From Nyssa sinensis (lineage: Eukaryota; Streptophyta; Magnoliopsida; Cornales; Nyssaceae), in NCBI GenBank assembly GCA_008638375.1, contig CM018033.1, forward strand, positions 10,423,880-10,487,879: DNA of 64,000 bases, read 5' to 3'. The position numbers and the translations under genes are program-made. Below, piece by piece: positions 11,042 through 23,208 of the stretch (position 1 is the first letter of the stretch; every line of letters begins with the position of its first letter). The notes below the pieces were generated by a model. It saw only the letters and a program-made list of their open reading frames with translations, had not been told where the DNA came from and searched no databases.

Positions 11042-13984
11042 AGAGAGACAATCAATTTTTAGAAAGTGATTTAATGACAACAGTCATAACTTGATGACAA
11101 ATTATGATTGGTGTTAATCGATAATTAATATAAGAATAATTTTGAAAGACTAGTACACGAAATGCATTAAAGCAAGACTAATGATACATAGATAAAGTAT
11201 GCTTAATCAAGAAGCCTTGTGAAAATTTCAAGAAACTTTTACAAGATTTAAAATGCAAAATTTAGAAATTTATGAAATACACAAAAATCCAATATGGTGC
11301 ATATATAAAACAAAAAGAGAGCGAAAAGAGCCAAAATGTTCCTACCAAGTATTGAACCTTGAACCAAAGGAAGTTGCACCCAAAAAGTAACAAAATTATA
11401 CCAGCCAGGCTGTCAACACTTTTGTGCTATATTAGCCATATGATATATATATATATATATGACATGAATATATAATAGGAAATTCAGGAAAAAGGGACAA
11501 ACGTCAACACCTCATTAGACCTATGCCTTTTCCAATAGGAATGCATGCAAGAATCCACCTCATATATATATATATATATCAATTATGTATTGCATGTATG
11601 AGGGGGTATATCAGACCTCGTATGTGTAGCTAAAGAGAGAGAGAGAGAGGACGAGGTTTGATAGAGAGCAAAGAAGAAAAAGAAGAAGAAAGAGAAGAAG
11701 GATGAGGGAAGAAAACCTATCATGCATAGCTATTTGGAGCTTGAAGGTTCAAGATCAAACCAAAGGGAGCGAAGCATCACTATTAAAGGTAAACACAACC
11801 AAATAATTTTCTCTTTTTAAGAACATTACAGTCAACTTTTTGTTTAGGGGAATTTGAAGGTATAAATGTTCTTATTAGTGTTGTATTGTGAATTAGGGGT
11901 AAGAATAAGACCTAGAAAGCCTAGAACAATGAGGATCACAAAAAACTGTCATTCATGACCTTCAAGAAACTAGGTCACGTAAAAACTTAACCAAAACTAA
12001 ATTCTGAGCATGAGGGTCAAAAGAGCATAGGAAATGGGGCACAACACGATTTAAACCACTCAAAATGGTTAAGGAACAACGGAGAAAACTAGAGTTGTAG
12101 GTGTCAAAGAATAATCAGGATAAAAGGGTTTTTGATTGTTTTGCCTCATTTTACTGAATGGGAAATGATCCCTTAAAGGTTCAAGGGAGTAGGGGAATAA
12201 AAAAGAAGCAAAAATAATAAGTGAAACATCACGAAATAGGCTTGGAGTGTGCTCACTGAAAAATCAGGTCTCGCTGGAGACCCTACTGTAACACCCTATT
12301 TCAACGGCCATGGTTAGGTAAAACCAAAATCTAACCTTGAATATGGAATCCCCATGAAAAAATGGTTCGAACCATGTTGGTTTTTTCGCTAGAAAATAGT
12401 CGGCGGCAATCGCTGGTGCCGAAGAAGGCGACCAGAACCCTCGCTGGAAAAACGAAAAAGACGAATATTGTGCGAGTCGGGTCATTCAGGTCCTGACCCA
12501 CATCAAACAGATCCACGGGCTAATCCGAACAGTGTCGTTTGGTTTAATGAGGCATTACGTCATGCTGACGCAATCAACCGGACTAAACCATTTGGTTCTT
12601 AACCTAACCAAGCCGGTTCAATTTATTTGGGACTGAACCGGGCAATTTATTCAATAACTTCTTGAATTTATATTTTAACCCTCAAATGTTTCTGTTAATT
12701 ATGGAAGGGCCTAGGAAATTAATTAAAAATTAATTTTAAAACATTTTCAAATTATGTAAAATTACCTAAATGCCCTTAGGCCAATTAAAATGAAAAGGAG
12801 TCTAACCCAATGTTTTTAGGCATTCCAGACTCAATGGTAGAGTCTGATTTGCAAAATTAGATTCTGAAAAATATGAACGGAAAAATGAAAATTTTTAATT
12901 ATGTCTTAATGGTTAATTTTGTGATCAATTAAACTCTAATGACTTATGAAAATACCTAGCTTAACATTTTTGGGCATTCTGGACCCTAATGACGAGATCC
13001 ATTTTATGAAACGAAGTCCCAAAAATGTAAACACGTGAAATGTCATAAATACCAATATGCCCTTAGTAATCCAAAAGCTAGTTAAATGTCAGAAATGACA
13101 TATTCTGACTTAATGTAACATTTCAGACTCAATGATGGAGTTCATTTTAGCAAAACAAAGTGCCAAAAAATCAGATAGTGAAAGTGTAAAATTACGAAAA
13201 TGACCTTAGGCTTAATATAAGCTATAGATGTGCAAATTAAGATCCGAAAAAGCCTAAATGGGTTATCTTCAATATTCTAGACTTGATGATGACGTCCTTT
13301 TGAGAAAAATAAGATCCAGTAACAAACTAAAAAATGACGAATATGTCCTTAAGGCTTAATGAAGTTACCAAAAGTATATAGATGAAATTAAAAGGTCTAC
13401 GTAAATGTTATAAGTACCGATTGGACTCAAAAATGAAGTCCGAATACGTAAATCGTGTACAAAAAAATATAGGACATTAAAAGTGTAAATTACCATTATG
13501 CCCCTGAAGGGCCAGATAAGCTATAAAGTATAAGGAACCCTAAATTGGGAATTTGAGGATCTCTTAATCAATTTGACTAAGTTCAAAATAACTTAAAACG
13601 CTGAATAAAGATACTTGGGATTAGAATGAATACTAATTCAATATACGATGTATTTTTTATCCATGATTATAGGATCACCCAAATGATGGAAAAATAAAAC
13701 AAGGCCATGGGATAACAATTATGGTACCAGTATGGGAATGCAATGCTAATGGACTTCATATAAGTAAACCGGAACCCTAATACGTGGATTTCTACTATGC
13801 TAATGTGACCTACTTGAATGACTACCAATCCTTTTAGTCTTGAAATTGTGCATCAATAAATTGCTTTGAGTCGCAAACCTATTGTTCACTGTGATTTCCA
13901 TGTTGTGGAATTTGTAATCTGTTGAGATTCTATTGATTGTGAATATCTTTGAGTCATTGACTCCTTGATTTTATCCTATATTTG
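11042..13984 (+). repeat. Degenerate plus-oriented LTR fragment
   Basis: This stretch has the block order of the large LTRs seen elsewhere, in plus orientation. It shows AT microsatellites (11440-11460 and 11563-11580), then a GA-rich tract (11635-11710). A GC-richer block with 'gacgcaatcaaccgg' follows near 12570. Last come about five degenerate units of roughly 140 bp (12720-13540) containing 'atgcccttagg' and 'gactcaatgg', and an exon-like 'gattatag|gatcac' near 13670. Neither a clean start nor an end is visible, so it is a truncated LTR. The ORF at 12264-12516 (-) falls within it and has no recognisable homology. Confidence 0.55.
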
Positions 13985-14515
13985 TGATCATATGGAAACT
14001 GGCATGAAAAACTCTTATTTGTTTTATGGAAATATCATAATCTATCAGAACGCCTACTGGACAAACCCCATACTTTCTAACATACGGGATGGAGGCAGTG
14101 TTACCTGTTGAGCTATACCCTCACTCAAGGTACTTCTCGAGAACCAAGTTATTAAACTGATTAGTTACAAAACTAGATACGAAGAGTTAGCCTTCTTAGA
14201 TGAAAGGCAACTCAAAGCTTTATATCAAACACAAGGGTATCAAAGAAGAGTAGCCTGAGCTTTTAACAAGAAAGTGAAAAAGAGAGGTTTGAAAGTGGAA
14301 GATTTTATTTTAAAGGAAAATCGAGCACTGGTACTTGACCCGAGAGGTAAATTTAGGCCTAACTTGGAGTGGCCCATTCATCATCAAATCTATAGCCACT
14401 AGAAGAGCAATATGGCTCATCGATATGGATGGAGACAAGTCTTTATCATCTACCAACCTCAACCAACGCAAGAAGTATTATGTTTAGTGGCTAGATACCC
14501 ATTGTACTGAACTAC
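13985..14515 (+). pseudogene. Tat-lineage Ty3/gypsy integrase C-terminal relic
   Basis: Plus-strand translation in shifting frames shows 'WHEKLLFVLW' (about 13999), then 'RTPTGQTPYFLTYGMEAVLP' (about 14050-14110), then 'YQRRVA', 'RAFNKKVKKRGLKV', 'DPRGKFRP' and a closing 'DMDGD...NLNQRKKYYV' with stop near 14487. These blocks correspond to the end of the integrase core and the C-terminal domain of Tat-type polyproteins, where 'GMEAVLP' is highly characteristic. At least four frameshifts or stops are present. Reverse transcriptase and most of integrase are missing between 6350 and here, replaced by other insertions. After the stop, 'gggggtacgtagg' (about 14562) matches the spacer often found after pol in this lineage. 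Confidence 0.8.
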
Positions 14516-14799
14516 AATGACCTGACCCCCCATTGCACATTATTGATACATATGCAATATGGGGGTACGTAGGTAACTCACGAAGTTACTGTGAGTGCTG
14601 TCTCAAAAATTGCAATAAAAGTTTCATTCTTTTAAATCCAAAAGTTAAAGATCATCTTTTTTTAAAAACAGGTAAAAGCCCTAGCAACTTAGGTCTTAGT
14701 CTAATATGGAAGTAACTTCCTCTAAAAAAAAGGAAATAAGAGAAAATTTCTAAATCTTCATCTCTAAAGGATACTTAGATCTTTTCTTTTATTCATTCC
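14516..14799 (+). other. Post-pol noncoding spacer of the Tat-type element
   Basis: The spacer begins with 'gaactacaatgacctgac' and contains 'ggggtacgtaggtaactc', a landmark seen again at 45150-45195 after the tandem array. An imperfect inverted pair (gcacattattg and gatacatatgcaatat) lies just before it. I see no coding signal. Confidence 0.45.
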
Positions 14800-16400
14800 T
14801 TCTTCTCCACCAACCTGCCTTCCAACTCAAAGCGGCGGCCAGTCTCTTTCTCAATGAAACCCAGGTAGTTCTTTTTCGAGTCTACATGTAGAGAAAAATG
14901 CCTAAAGTCCAGCTCACCATTGTTATATTTCAATTCTGGTGTCTTCTTAGGTCTTCCTCATTTCTTTTTCAAGCTTAAAGGGGTTGTTGTCCTTATTTCT
15001 GTCGTACGTCAGTGGCTAGCTCATTGCCTCCCAGTCCTGACTTTCCTAGTCCTCCTCATTCGAAATCCTTGTAGGCTTTTTTGATCACTTCTAACTTTGA
15101 AGTTATGTCCATACTAGTGTCTACTCCAGTCTCTTCAAAAAGGATAGAATCCCTAAGTTCTTCCCTTTCACTAATTAGGTCCTAGAGCCACAATAAATGT
15201 TCTTCCGTCATAAGCACTTTGTCAAAATAATCTATATTATCCAAATCTGAAACATGAGCTTATTCCCAACAGTTGGATATCTTTGTGGCTACAAATGGAG
15301 TCAATCTTTCCACAACGAGTAAGGACCCAAAGTCCTTGGGGCAACCTACATGCATTGAAATTGACAGCAATATGTGAATGGGATAATAGAAAAAAGGTCT
15401 TCCTCAAGCCGACCAAGATAACACAAAAATAACCAGGAGAGCGCAACCGAGGGGCTCTGTTTTGCCAGTGAACAATAGACCAGTTAATATTATAAGGCAA
15501 AAGTTTTGCAAGGAACTTGCACCAATCTCTTTCATTATATTTGGTCACCAACAGTGTCCTTGAACAATAGTGTTTTGACATATAAAGGATGGTAAGTGAA
15601 GGTGCCAAGAGCTTTAACTTATCACGCAACCACATAGTCAACAGCAAGGGGCTACCTTTGAAAATATTTGGGCCATCATGGACCAAGTCCAAGTCATTCA
15701 AAGTTTCAGCAACAACAATACCAATCATATTGTTGCCTTTGTTCAATTAAGTCACAACATCAATTAGGCGAACATCAGTTTGATCATGGTCTTGAATAAT
15801 CAAGAACCTCGGGATAATGCACAGAGCAAAAACACACAGCTTGGTGCAGCTAGCCTCTTGATTTATGAAAGTTTCCAATATGGGAAGTAGGGAAAATGAT
15901 TCACCTTGAACCAATTCCTTTGCCTTCTTAGCATCCAAGTCAAGTAAAAAGGACAAAGAAGAAGAATAACCATGCTATATAGAAGGAACAATCAATTTAC
16001 CTTGAACCGTGACATAAAAAAAACACAGAACTCTTCAAAGATTGGGCATATTTCTTCTAGATGAAAGTGAAAACAATGATTAACAAGATCCCAAAAATGA
16101 GCACAAGCCCACAATAGATACTAGTCTATAGTAGCTTGGGCAAGAGAGAAAATAGATTTCAACTTCAATGTCGCCAAGTTAATCTTCTTTCGAGCCCGAG
16201 AGACAATATAGCCTTCGTACAAATTTGTTCGTAAAAAATAGCTACATCCATAATTCTAGAAGCCATCAAAGCAAGAGAGGTAAAAAATATAGCAGTAGAA
16301 CTGTCAAGAGGCTGAATATGATGAGTTGGGAGGTTTAGGGTTTTCAATATATCTTAAAAAAACTCGCAAGTTCGTTCCAAGTTGGTTTAGAAGACTAATT
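14800..16400 (-). pseudogene. Antisense DUF7745-like pseudogene
   Basis: On the minus strand two abutting open stretches (15956-15747 and 15746-15237), separated by one stop, are in the same frame. They read 'LDLDAKKAKELVQGESF', 'SCTKLCVFALCIIPRFLI', 'DVRLIDVVT', 'IGIVVAETLNDLDLVHDG', 'FKGSPLLLTMWLRDKLKLL', 'WCKFLAKLLPYNINWSIVHW' and 'GYFCVILVGLRK'. This pattern (AET, GSPLLL-W, W-x-I-x-W, VGLR) fits the plant-specific uncharacterised domain I remember as DUF7745, often found near transposons. Upstream blocks in other frames (16347-15960) extend it. It lies antisense to and just downstream of the integrase relic, a position where Tat elements are known to carry extra ORFs. Function unknown; broken by stops and shifts. 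The domain name is from memory. Confidence 0.6.
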
Positions 16401-16786
16401 TTTGAAAAAACTTGCAAAAACACGTAACAGGCTAGCAAAAATACCCTGAGGCAAGACACACTACTGATCGGCACACCCTGAGTGCCGATCAGCACACAAG
16501 CCTAGGAAATGCCCATCTCTTGTGTGCCAAAACCCCCCTCTTTGTGAGCCAATCGACACAAAGAAGGGATTCGGGTCACTTTTCCGATTTTGCCTATTTT
16601 TGCTATTTCCCCCTATTTTGTCAACCCGAAACATGTCGGAATACCAATTTATTTTCCATTTTTGATGGTATTTCACACATTCATGAATAAATATGCATGC
16701 ATTAATCATCCATTTGTTCAAAAATAAAACAAAAATAATAAAAAATAAGAAAATCTAAAAAGGACAAATTGTTCATCAAACAAAGT
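16401..16786. other. Noncoding spacer upstream of the antisense pseudogene, with inverted motif
   Basis: The spacer contains 'gagtgccgatcagcac' at 16480-16495, and a reverse-complement partner 'tgatcggcac' just before it. A nearly identical block occurs at 43507-43523 upstream of the second antisense pseudogene. Otherwise it is AT-rich, without coding signal. The composite LTR interrupts it at 16787. Confidence 0.45.
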
Positions 16787-19700
16787 TGTCACGACCCGAA
16801 ACCCACCCTACGCGGATTACCGGATCGCGACCGCCGCCCCGAGATCCGAAGGCCTCGGGACAAGGCTCGTACATAAGCAACAATATCAGACAGCGATACG
16901 ACCTGTGGTTGCGGAAGCGTGAAAAACTTTTTTTTTCTTTTCTTTTAAAATAAAACATCTGCCGCATATCCGTCTGATACTGCCGCTCTTCATAGCGGTA
17001 CACATAAAGATAATAATCAGAGCATAATAATATTAACTAAAGATTTTTACATAGTACATATCCAAGTGCCCCTCGGGCTTAAGTACATAATTGTCCAAAA
17101 ATTTTCATTACAAAAGTTTGACTGATAATGGGTCCTACTACTACCAAAATATCTCCAAGGACCTATTGGAGTTGCCATTCATTGCTCCCCAAATTGAGCA
17201 AGTGTCCAACCTTGATCATCACCTGAAGAATGTTAGGGAGTGGGGTGAGCTTCGAAAAGCCCAATGAGTAATTCCTACATCTGTCATGGGTTTTCAATTG
17301 GTAGAGGTTTCGTACGTGGGAGTTTATAAAATACTCAACTACCAATTGGTCGTATACTTGAACATAGAGAACATGCATTCTTAAAATGTATAGCTTTGAA
17401 ACATTCAAGGTATTCAAGCTAGAACATGTATTTCCATAAAAGATCATGTGTATTTCGGAACATGTAACTTAAAATCATGTAAACGTGCATAGTGAAAATG
17501 GGGGTAAAACCTGCTTCCATTTCCAAAATCGTATGTCATATTTTTTCTTTAATTAGGTGGAATCTGTTTCGAACCAGACTTCCGTTTTACATATACGTGG
17601 AGATATCTCATTTGCCTGGGGAATTAGATCCTGCTACCGGGCGTTTCACATGATAGATCCGCGGGGTTCAATACGACCCTACTCACTACCTATGTGATGA
17701 TGCACATGATAGGTCCGTTGAGTTCCGTACAACTCACAACACTACCTATGTGCTTATTATTTATCTTGCAAAACATTTGTCATATGACTTTTATATAAAA
17801 GCCTTTTATGAGTATTTAAAACATGTGACGTATAACTTTTGCAGTGAGGCTTCAATACTTGCAGTAATCAAATTCAGAATGTTTGAGGAAATCAGACATG
17901 CTAACTATTTTGAAAAGGAAACATTTACGGATATAATATGTAAATAATCGTGAAGCATGTCATGGCAGAATATTTAAGAAACAGAAATCATGAATACTGA
18001 ATTTGATATATCAATGCTGTAAATATTTTGAACTTAAAAACATCCGTTGAAATCCGTGGAGTTAAAGCCTCCACTTCAAATGCAAGATTACTCACCTTGG
18101 TCCTTTAGGGTTAGTGCTAATAATGCGCTTTCCCACTTCCTTTGTAGTTCCTAAGAACAATTCATAAATAACCTCATTAACTTCACATTCATTTCAAACA
18201 TCTCCTACTGATACTATCTAAGCTTAATTAAATGCAAAAATATATATATACTATATAAATTATTATAACCTTAAATATATATATAATTATACATGAATAT
18301 ATATATATATGAGTGTGTGTATGCATGCATACATGTATGTTAAAATATGAAATGTATGTATATTATATATGGGATAAGAGGGCATGTTATTGTCCAAAGT
18401 GTACAAAGGTGAGTGTGTGTCAAGAGAGGTGTGTGTATTATCCAAGGGTATTAGGGTTGAGCCATGTATATATATACATATATATATATGTAAGTCAAAC
18501 ACCACACACACACACAACCGGCCACTCAATGGCCTGCCCAACAGTGGCAATTCAGACCCACTCATGAAGAAGCCTGAAATTAGCTAACCCAAATGAAGGG
18601 GCAATCAGATTTGCCATTTCAACTGGTAGTGGTTTATCACTTGAGAGTTTATAAAATACTCACTACCAATTGTTCGTACAATTTAGAACACAGGATATAT
18701 GCATTCTCAAAACGGATGGCTTGAAACATTTAAAACATTCAAGCTATGCTTATACTTATGAACTTCAAACATATAACATAACATGTCATCCTTAAATAGA
18801 GTATATAAACTCGAAACATATGCATTTCATAAAACAGATAGCTTTGAAACAATTAAGGTGTTCAAGCTAAACTCGTACTTCGTTAATAAAGTATATAAAC
18901 TTTAAAACACATAAATATGTATTTTGAAAATGAGGGTAAAACCTGCTTTCATTTTCAAAATCACTTTGTCATCTTTTCTCTTTAATTAGGTGGAATCTGT
19001 TTCGAACCAGACTCCCATTTTACTGCCAATACTACAATGGAGATATCTCATTTGCCTGGGGGATTAGATCCTTCTACCGGGCATGTACTGTTGAATCCCG
19101 AAGGATTTCAACCATCATAAGGAGTGGTACTTAGTACCGTTTATCTTATAAAACATTTGTCATATGACTTCTTCAATAGATATTTTTCATGAACATTTAA
19201 AACATGAAATATACAACTTCTGTAATGAAACTTCACTGTTGGGAATAATCAAATTCAGAATATTTAAGAGATTTGCATTTGATTTAGACAGGCTAATTAT
19301 TTTCAAGAAAAGAGCTGAATATAAAACATTTAATAAGCATGCCGTAACAGAATATTTTAAAAGAACGGAATCATATAAAGACTGAATTTGATATTCAAAG
19401 GCTGCAATAACTTGAGCTTAAAACTTCTTCAAATATATGGAGTTAAATCTCCAGTTCAAATACAAGGTTACTCACAAGCTTAGATTAGCTTACTCGGACT
19501 TTGTTCGGATCCCCCTTTCAGGTAAATGGCAAAAGGCAGTTTTTGATTTGAAGACGAAGATGATGGATTTGCCATTTTGGAAGTTGTATTTAAGTAGTTT
19601 CCTATGAAGCCATGTGAATTTTTAGTACGAACTCCTGTAGTAGTAAACAGTACAAAATATGTATTAAGCCCTCAGGGCAGTGATATGTAATATTATAAAG

Positions 19701-19952
19701 TCTTTAAGTTTTTAGATATGCTCTGAATGTATGTTTATACATGTATACCGAAATGTGAAGAGCGGCAGTACCGGACGGATGTGCAAATTTTAAATAAGAA
19801 AGAAAAGAAAAAAGTTTTTCACGCTTCCGCAACCGCTTGAAACACATCTATCCGATACCGCTGCAGATGCGAGCCTTCGCCCAAGGGTCCTCGGGCCTGA
19901 GGGTGGCAGTCGCGATGCGAAATCCGCAAAGGGTGGGTTTCGGGTCGTGACA
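16787..19952. mobile_element. Composite palindromic LTR insertion, TSD aaagt
   Basis: This 3,166-bp insertion is flanked by aaagt (16782-16786 and 19953-19957). Both outer ends are LTR 3' termini facing outward. The left starts 'tgtcacgacccgaaaccc' and the right ends with its exact reverse complement. Homology of the inverted ends extends for about 250 bp, including 'gcggaagcgtgaaaaac'. Inside, the left part is minus-oriented, with an acceptor near 17217, a hairpin at 17295-17348 and a donor near 18097. An AT microsatellite (18235-18500) follows, and then a second copy of the intron-like block in the same direction (18610-19455). Finally there is a plus-oriented terminal block (19460-19952). 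On the minus strand the mini-exon near 18170-18100 reads 'YKGSGKAHY' before a stop. Confidence 0.8.
18235..18500. repeat. AT/TG microsatellite cluster
   Basis: The cluster has runs of (at)n, (tg)n and 'tatata', with (cacaca) at about 18502-18515. It marks the junction between the two direct copies of the intron-like block inside the composite LTR. Confidence 0.85.
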
Positions 19953-20431
19953 AAAGTGTTCATCAAGAAAGGAAAAGTTTTCATCTAACGGCACCCTCGT
20001 CGTCCTCCCTCATGTCGTTGAGACTAATAGAGAGGAGCCTCCTCTTCCTTAGTATCCTCACTCTCACTCTCCACCACTTGCCTCGATGCTCTACTAGGTC
20101 GAGTTGGCAGAGTGTTGGAACTACTCGATTGACCCCTACTTCTCTTCTTAAGCTTCCATCTTCACCTCCTGCTAGGAATCCCTCCCCTAGGGTAACCCTG
20201 TCCTCAGTTCATCTCTTCAAGATGAGAAACCTGAGTAGCCTGAAAAGTCATGAGTTTCAAATGTAATGTCAAAATGCAGTCAATATATAGACAGTCAAAA
20301 AAGGGCAATCATGTCTTTACAATGTTAGAGTTTGTCCGACAAGTGGCTTTCTGCCATGACTCCATGGTGACTTGGGCAACCTTATGCTTCAAGGCCGTGA
20401 TGTATACACAGGCCTCCTTATAAATGGTCCA
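19953..20431 (-). pseudogene. C-terminal tail of the antisense PMD pseudogene and 3' flank
   Basis: This is the continuation of 41166 onward once the 20.7-kb insertion (20432-41160) and one gtcca copy are removed. On the minus strand one frame reads a Ser-rich basic stretch and then 'QVVESESEDTKEEEAPLY' before a TAG near 20023. An acidic, disordered C-terminus of this kind is common in plant-mobile-domain proteins. An upstream in-frame TGA at about 20170 shows decay. The segment 19953-20022 is noncoding flank, interrupted on its left by the composite LTR. The link to the PMD pseudogene is inferred from position and strand. Confidence 0.45.
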
Positions 20432-20724
20432 TGTCACGACCTGAAACCCACCCTGTGCGGATCTCGTATTGCGACCGCCAGCCTTCGGCCGAGGCTTTAG
20501 GGTAAGGCTCATATAAGCAACAATATCGGATGGCGGTGCGGCCTGTGGTTGCGAAAGCATGAAAAACTTTTTCTTTTCTTTTCTTATTTAAAATCTTTCG
20601 CACAACCGTCCGGTATTGTTGCTCTTCTTAGCGGTACACATGATAATAAAATCAGAGCATACTAAAAACTTAAAGTTTTACACATATTGTACAAATCTAC
20701 CACACATCAAAATTTGACCACTAC
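20432..20724 (-). repeat. 3' LTR of the gag-only element, terminal part
   Basis: The sequence matches 37268-37590 of the 5' LTR. It starts 'tgtcacgacctgaaaccc' and runs through 'ggttgcgaaagcatgaaa' to 'aaatttgaccactac', where the nested solo LTR begins. The last five bases, actac, are the target duplication. Confidence 0.92.
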
Positions 20725-22039
20725 TGTAACACCCCGACCCGGCTAAGAATTCATTAAATTACTAAATAGGAATTATTGACTGAGGCTTCAGATAACGGGA
20801 TCAATGTCAAACCTGGGACAACTGTACATCACTTTCGTTGCAATCACCAACTTGTTTCTGTTGGTTCCGTTGTAATGATACACTTTCACGCCAACCGCCA
20901 ACTCGTAGTTAAACTTGTAACAAATTAAGACATGAAGAGTGAATGGTACAATATGTGACAACGTAATTGTAAACGTGTATGAATACATATTTAATACACA
21001 CAAATTGTGTGTTGTGGGTTATAGTTAAAATTAAATACATAATTATATATATATATGTGTTGTATATGAGAATATATTAGTGAATATAAATATAAATGGA
21101 ATATATATGGATAAGAATATGGCTGCCATGTGTTTATATACATACATCTATATATATATATGTTTAAGATATGAAGAGGAATGATGAAGAAAGAAATGGC
21201 AGCCATGGCAGGTAGCAAGCTATGCTTCCAAAATGTTGCATGCAATATACGTGTTGCTCAATGCATCAAGATATATATATACTTAAGGATCCCTAAACAA
21301 CAGAATTAGAAGAGAACTAGAAATTTGAGGTAAGAGAAAAACAGTCTGAAGAAGGAAGAGAGGGAACTGAAGAAGGAGAGTTTTTCAAAAACAAACAGTC
21401 AATGTAAACAGGTAAATTTTGGTTGAATTTTGTTCCATTACGTTTCAATTTAAAGCATGCAACTATAGAATCTTAAACTACATAGTATGAGCTTTAATTG
21501 ACAAGAAGATTGATTGAAAAGTATGAAGAATCGACTGTGAAATTAGAGAATTTAGGTTGAACAAAAAATTCAAAACATTATTAAAGCAGGTCTGATTTAA
21601 TTCAAACAAAATGTAGATTTGTGTGTTGGAACCTCAAAAAGACCTTACTAATGTTTGAAAAATGCTAGACCGCGACTTTAAAACCCTAAGAACGAACACA
21701 AAAACTTGAGTTGTAGGTTTTAGCTATTAAACCCAGTTTCAGTTCTAGACTTTTAAACTCGATGTTGAGGATGAGGGTTGAACCCCCATGCCATGAGGAT
21801 CACACAGAACCAAATTCCATTAAAAATAGTGGTAAAATGAGGGTTTACGATGGAGTTACAGGTTAGGGTATTACATATAAAACCAAATGATTGAGTTGAA
21901 TTTGAAGTCTCAAATGGATGCCAAAAGATTGACCAACCATCTAGGAACACATAACACTCAAAAACAGAGAAAATCAATGATTAAAAATGCACGAAATTGA
22001 AAAGAAAGAAACCCAAAAATTAGGGCAACAGTGCTTAAT

Positions 22040-22140
22040 TTGGTGAGGAAGACGACGAGTCGACTCGCTGTTGAATCGAGTTGGATAGGTTAACTCAGGA
22101 CACTTGTAGGAAGACTGGATAGCCACCGCATTTATTTAAA
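22040..22140 (+). promoter_or_regulatory. LTR promoter-like module, degraded copy
   Basis: The module contains 'gacgacgagtcgactcg' followed by 'ggacacttgt' (a decayed G-box) and 'gccaccgc'. The order matches intact copies in the other LTRs (39660-39765, 34090-34170, 25355-25450, 49690-49790). Confidence 0.4.
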
Positions 22141-22750
22141 CGGCATCATTTTGGACTTGGTTTAAAACGGTTCGGTGAGAATGGATTAAATCGGTCGGTT
22201 AAGGGATTAAATAATCCGGTTTAGGGTTTTGTGTAGTGAACCTACTGGTTCAAACTAAAAGTTAGGAAAATTGAGTTTTGACCCCCAGAACTTCTGAAAA
22301 ATTTTACTGTGGCCCAATTGAAATTAATTTAATATTAAATTAATATATTTAAATAAAAGAAATTTCAAAAATACCCCTAGGCCATAAATGGAGCAAACGA
22401 AGTCCAAATAAAGTAAACCAATAGTGGATTTTGACTATTTTGGACGTTCTAAACCTAATGGAGGGGTCCGCTTCATGAGACGGGACTCCGAAAATTGGGA
22501 CACGTAAAAGTGTAAATTACCCAAATTGCCCTTGACATGTCCAAAGCCAAATTAAAAGTCGAGAAGGTCTAAATTGACTTTCTTCGACGTTCCGGACTCA
22601 ACGATGAGGTTCGTATTATGAAATAAAGTACGACAAAAAAATATGACACATAAATGTATGAAGTTAAGAAAGCGACCCTAAAAGTTATTGAAGCTATTAG
22701 AAAGTGTAAATTAAATAAAAATTTATTTCTAATTCGTCCATTTTTCTTAG

Positions 22751-23208
22751 GTGATAATTATTATGGACAAGAAGCAGCAGGAGTTTACGATTATGAATAA
22801 GGCTCAGAGGGCTACGGACAAGAAACAACAGGCATTCATGGAAGACTTGTTATGGCAACAAAAAGTGATTGCCAGAAAAATACGGATTGCAAGGTCAACC
22901 GAAATCGTTTCGGTTAGGCCATAATTATACAAAACCCCAACGAAGGCACTACTGACTGAAGCGAAACTTAAGAAACAAGAAAACAATGAAACATTGAGGG
23001 AATGGCTTTAGAGGTAATATTTATTTGCCATTACAATACATGATACAATTATAATTAGTTAGGCCTACACAGTCAAAAGAATAGATTTAAACCACAAATG
23101 GACTGGAATGTATATGAGGTTTATGAGATTCTCCTAAACTATTTTAGGTTGAAAAGAGGTAAAGGGAAAGGAAAAGCAGCACAATAGAGCCAACTTGAAA
23201 AGTATAAG
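22751..23208 (+). pseudogene. LTR-embedded two-exon small ORF, solo-LTR copy
   Basis: An acceptor-like 'tttttcttag' ends at 22750. An ATG at 22763 opens a frame with two related motifs, MDKKQQEF and, 20 codons later, DKKQQAF. It continues 'MEDLLWQQKVIARKIRIA' and 'TEIVSVRP', then a TAA at about 22922, a Lys/Glu-rich stretch, a TAG, and a donor 'gag|gtaatattt' at 23013. A second exon-like block, 23148-23208, follows 'ctattttag'. It keeps the frame across the junction (phase 2), encodes a basic 'GKGKGKAAQ' tail with stop at 23185, and ends at a strong donor 'aag|gtgagt'. Against the copies at 33366 and 38959 (-), codons in the conserved stretch differ mostly synonymously. No known domain is recognised; a small coiled-coil or nucleic-acid-binding protein is possible. 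Confidence 0.6.

Noticed and set aside
12288..12300. TGTAACACCCTATT as a possible LTR start
   Set aside because: It falls in the middle of a block order that is otherwise continuous with a large LTR. No paired end or TSD was found.
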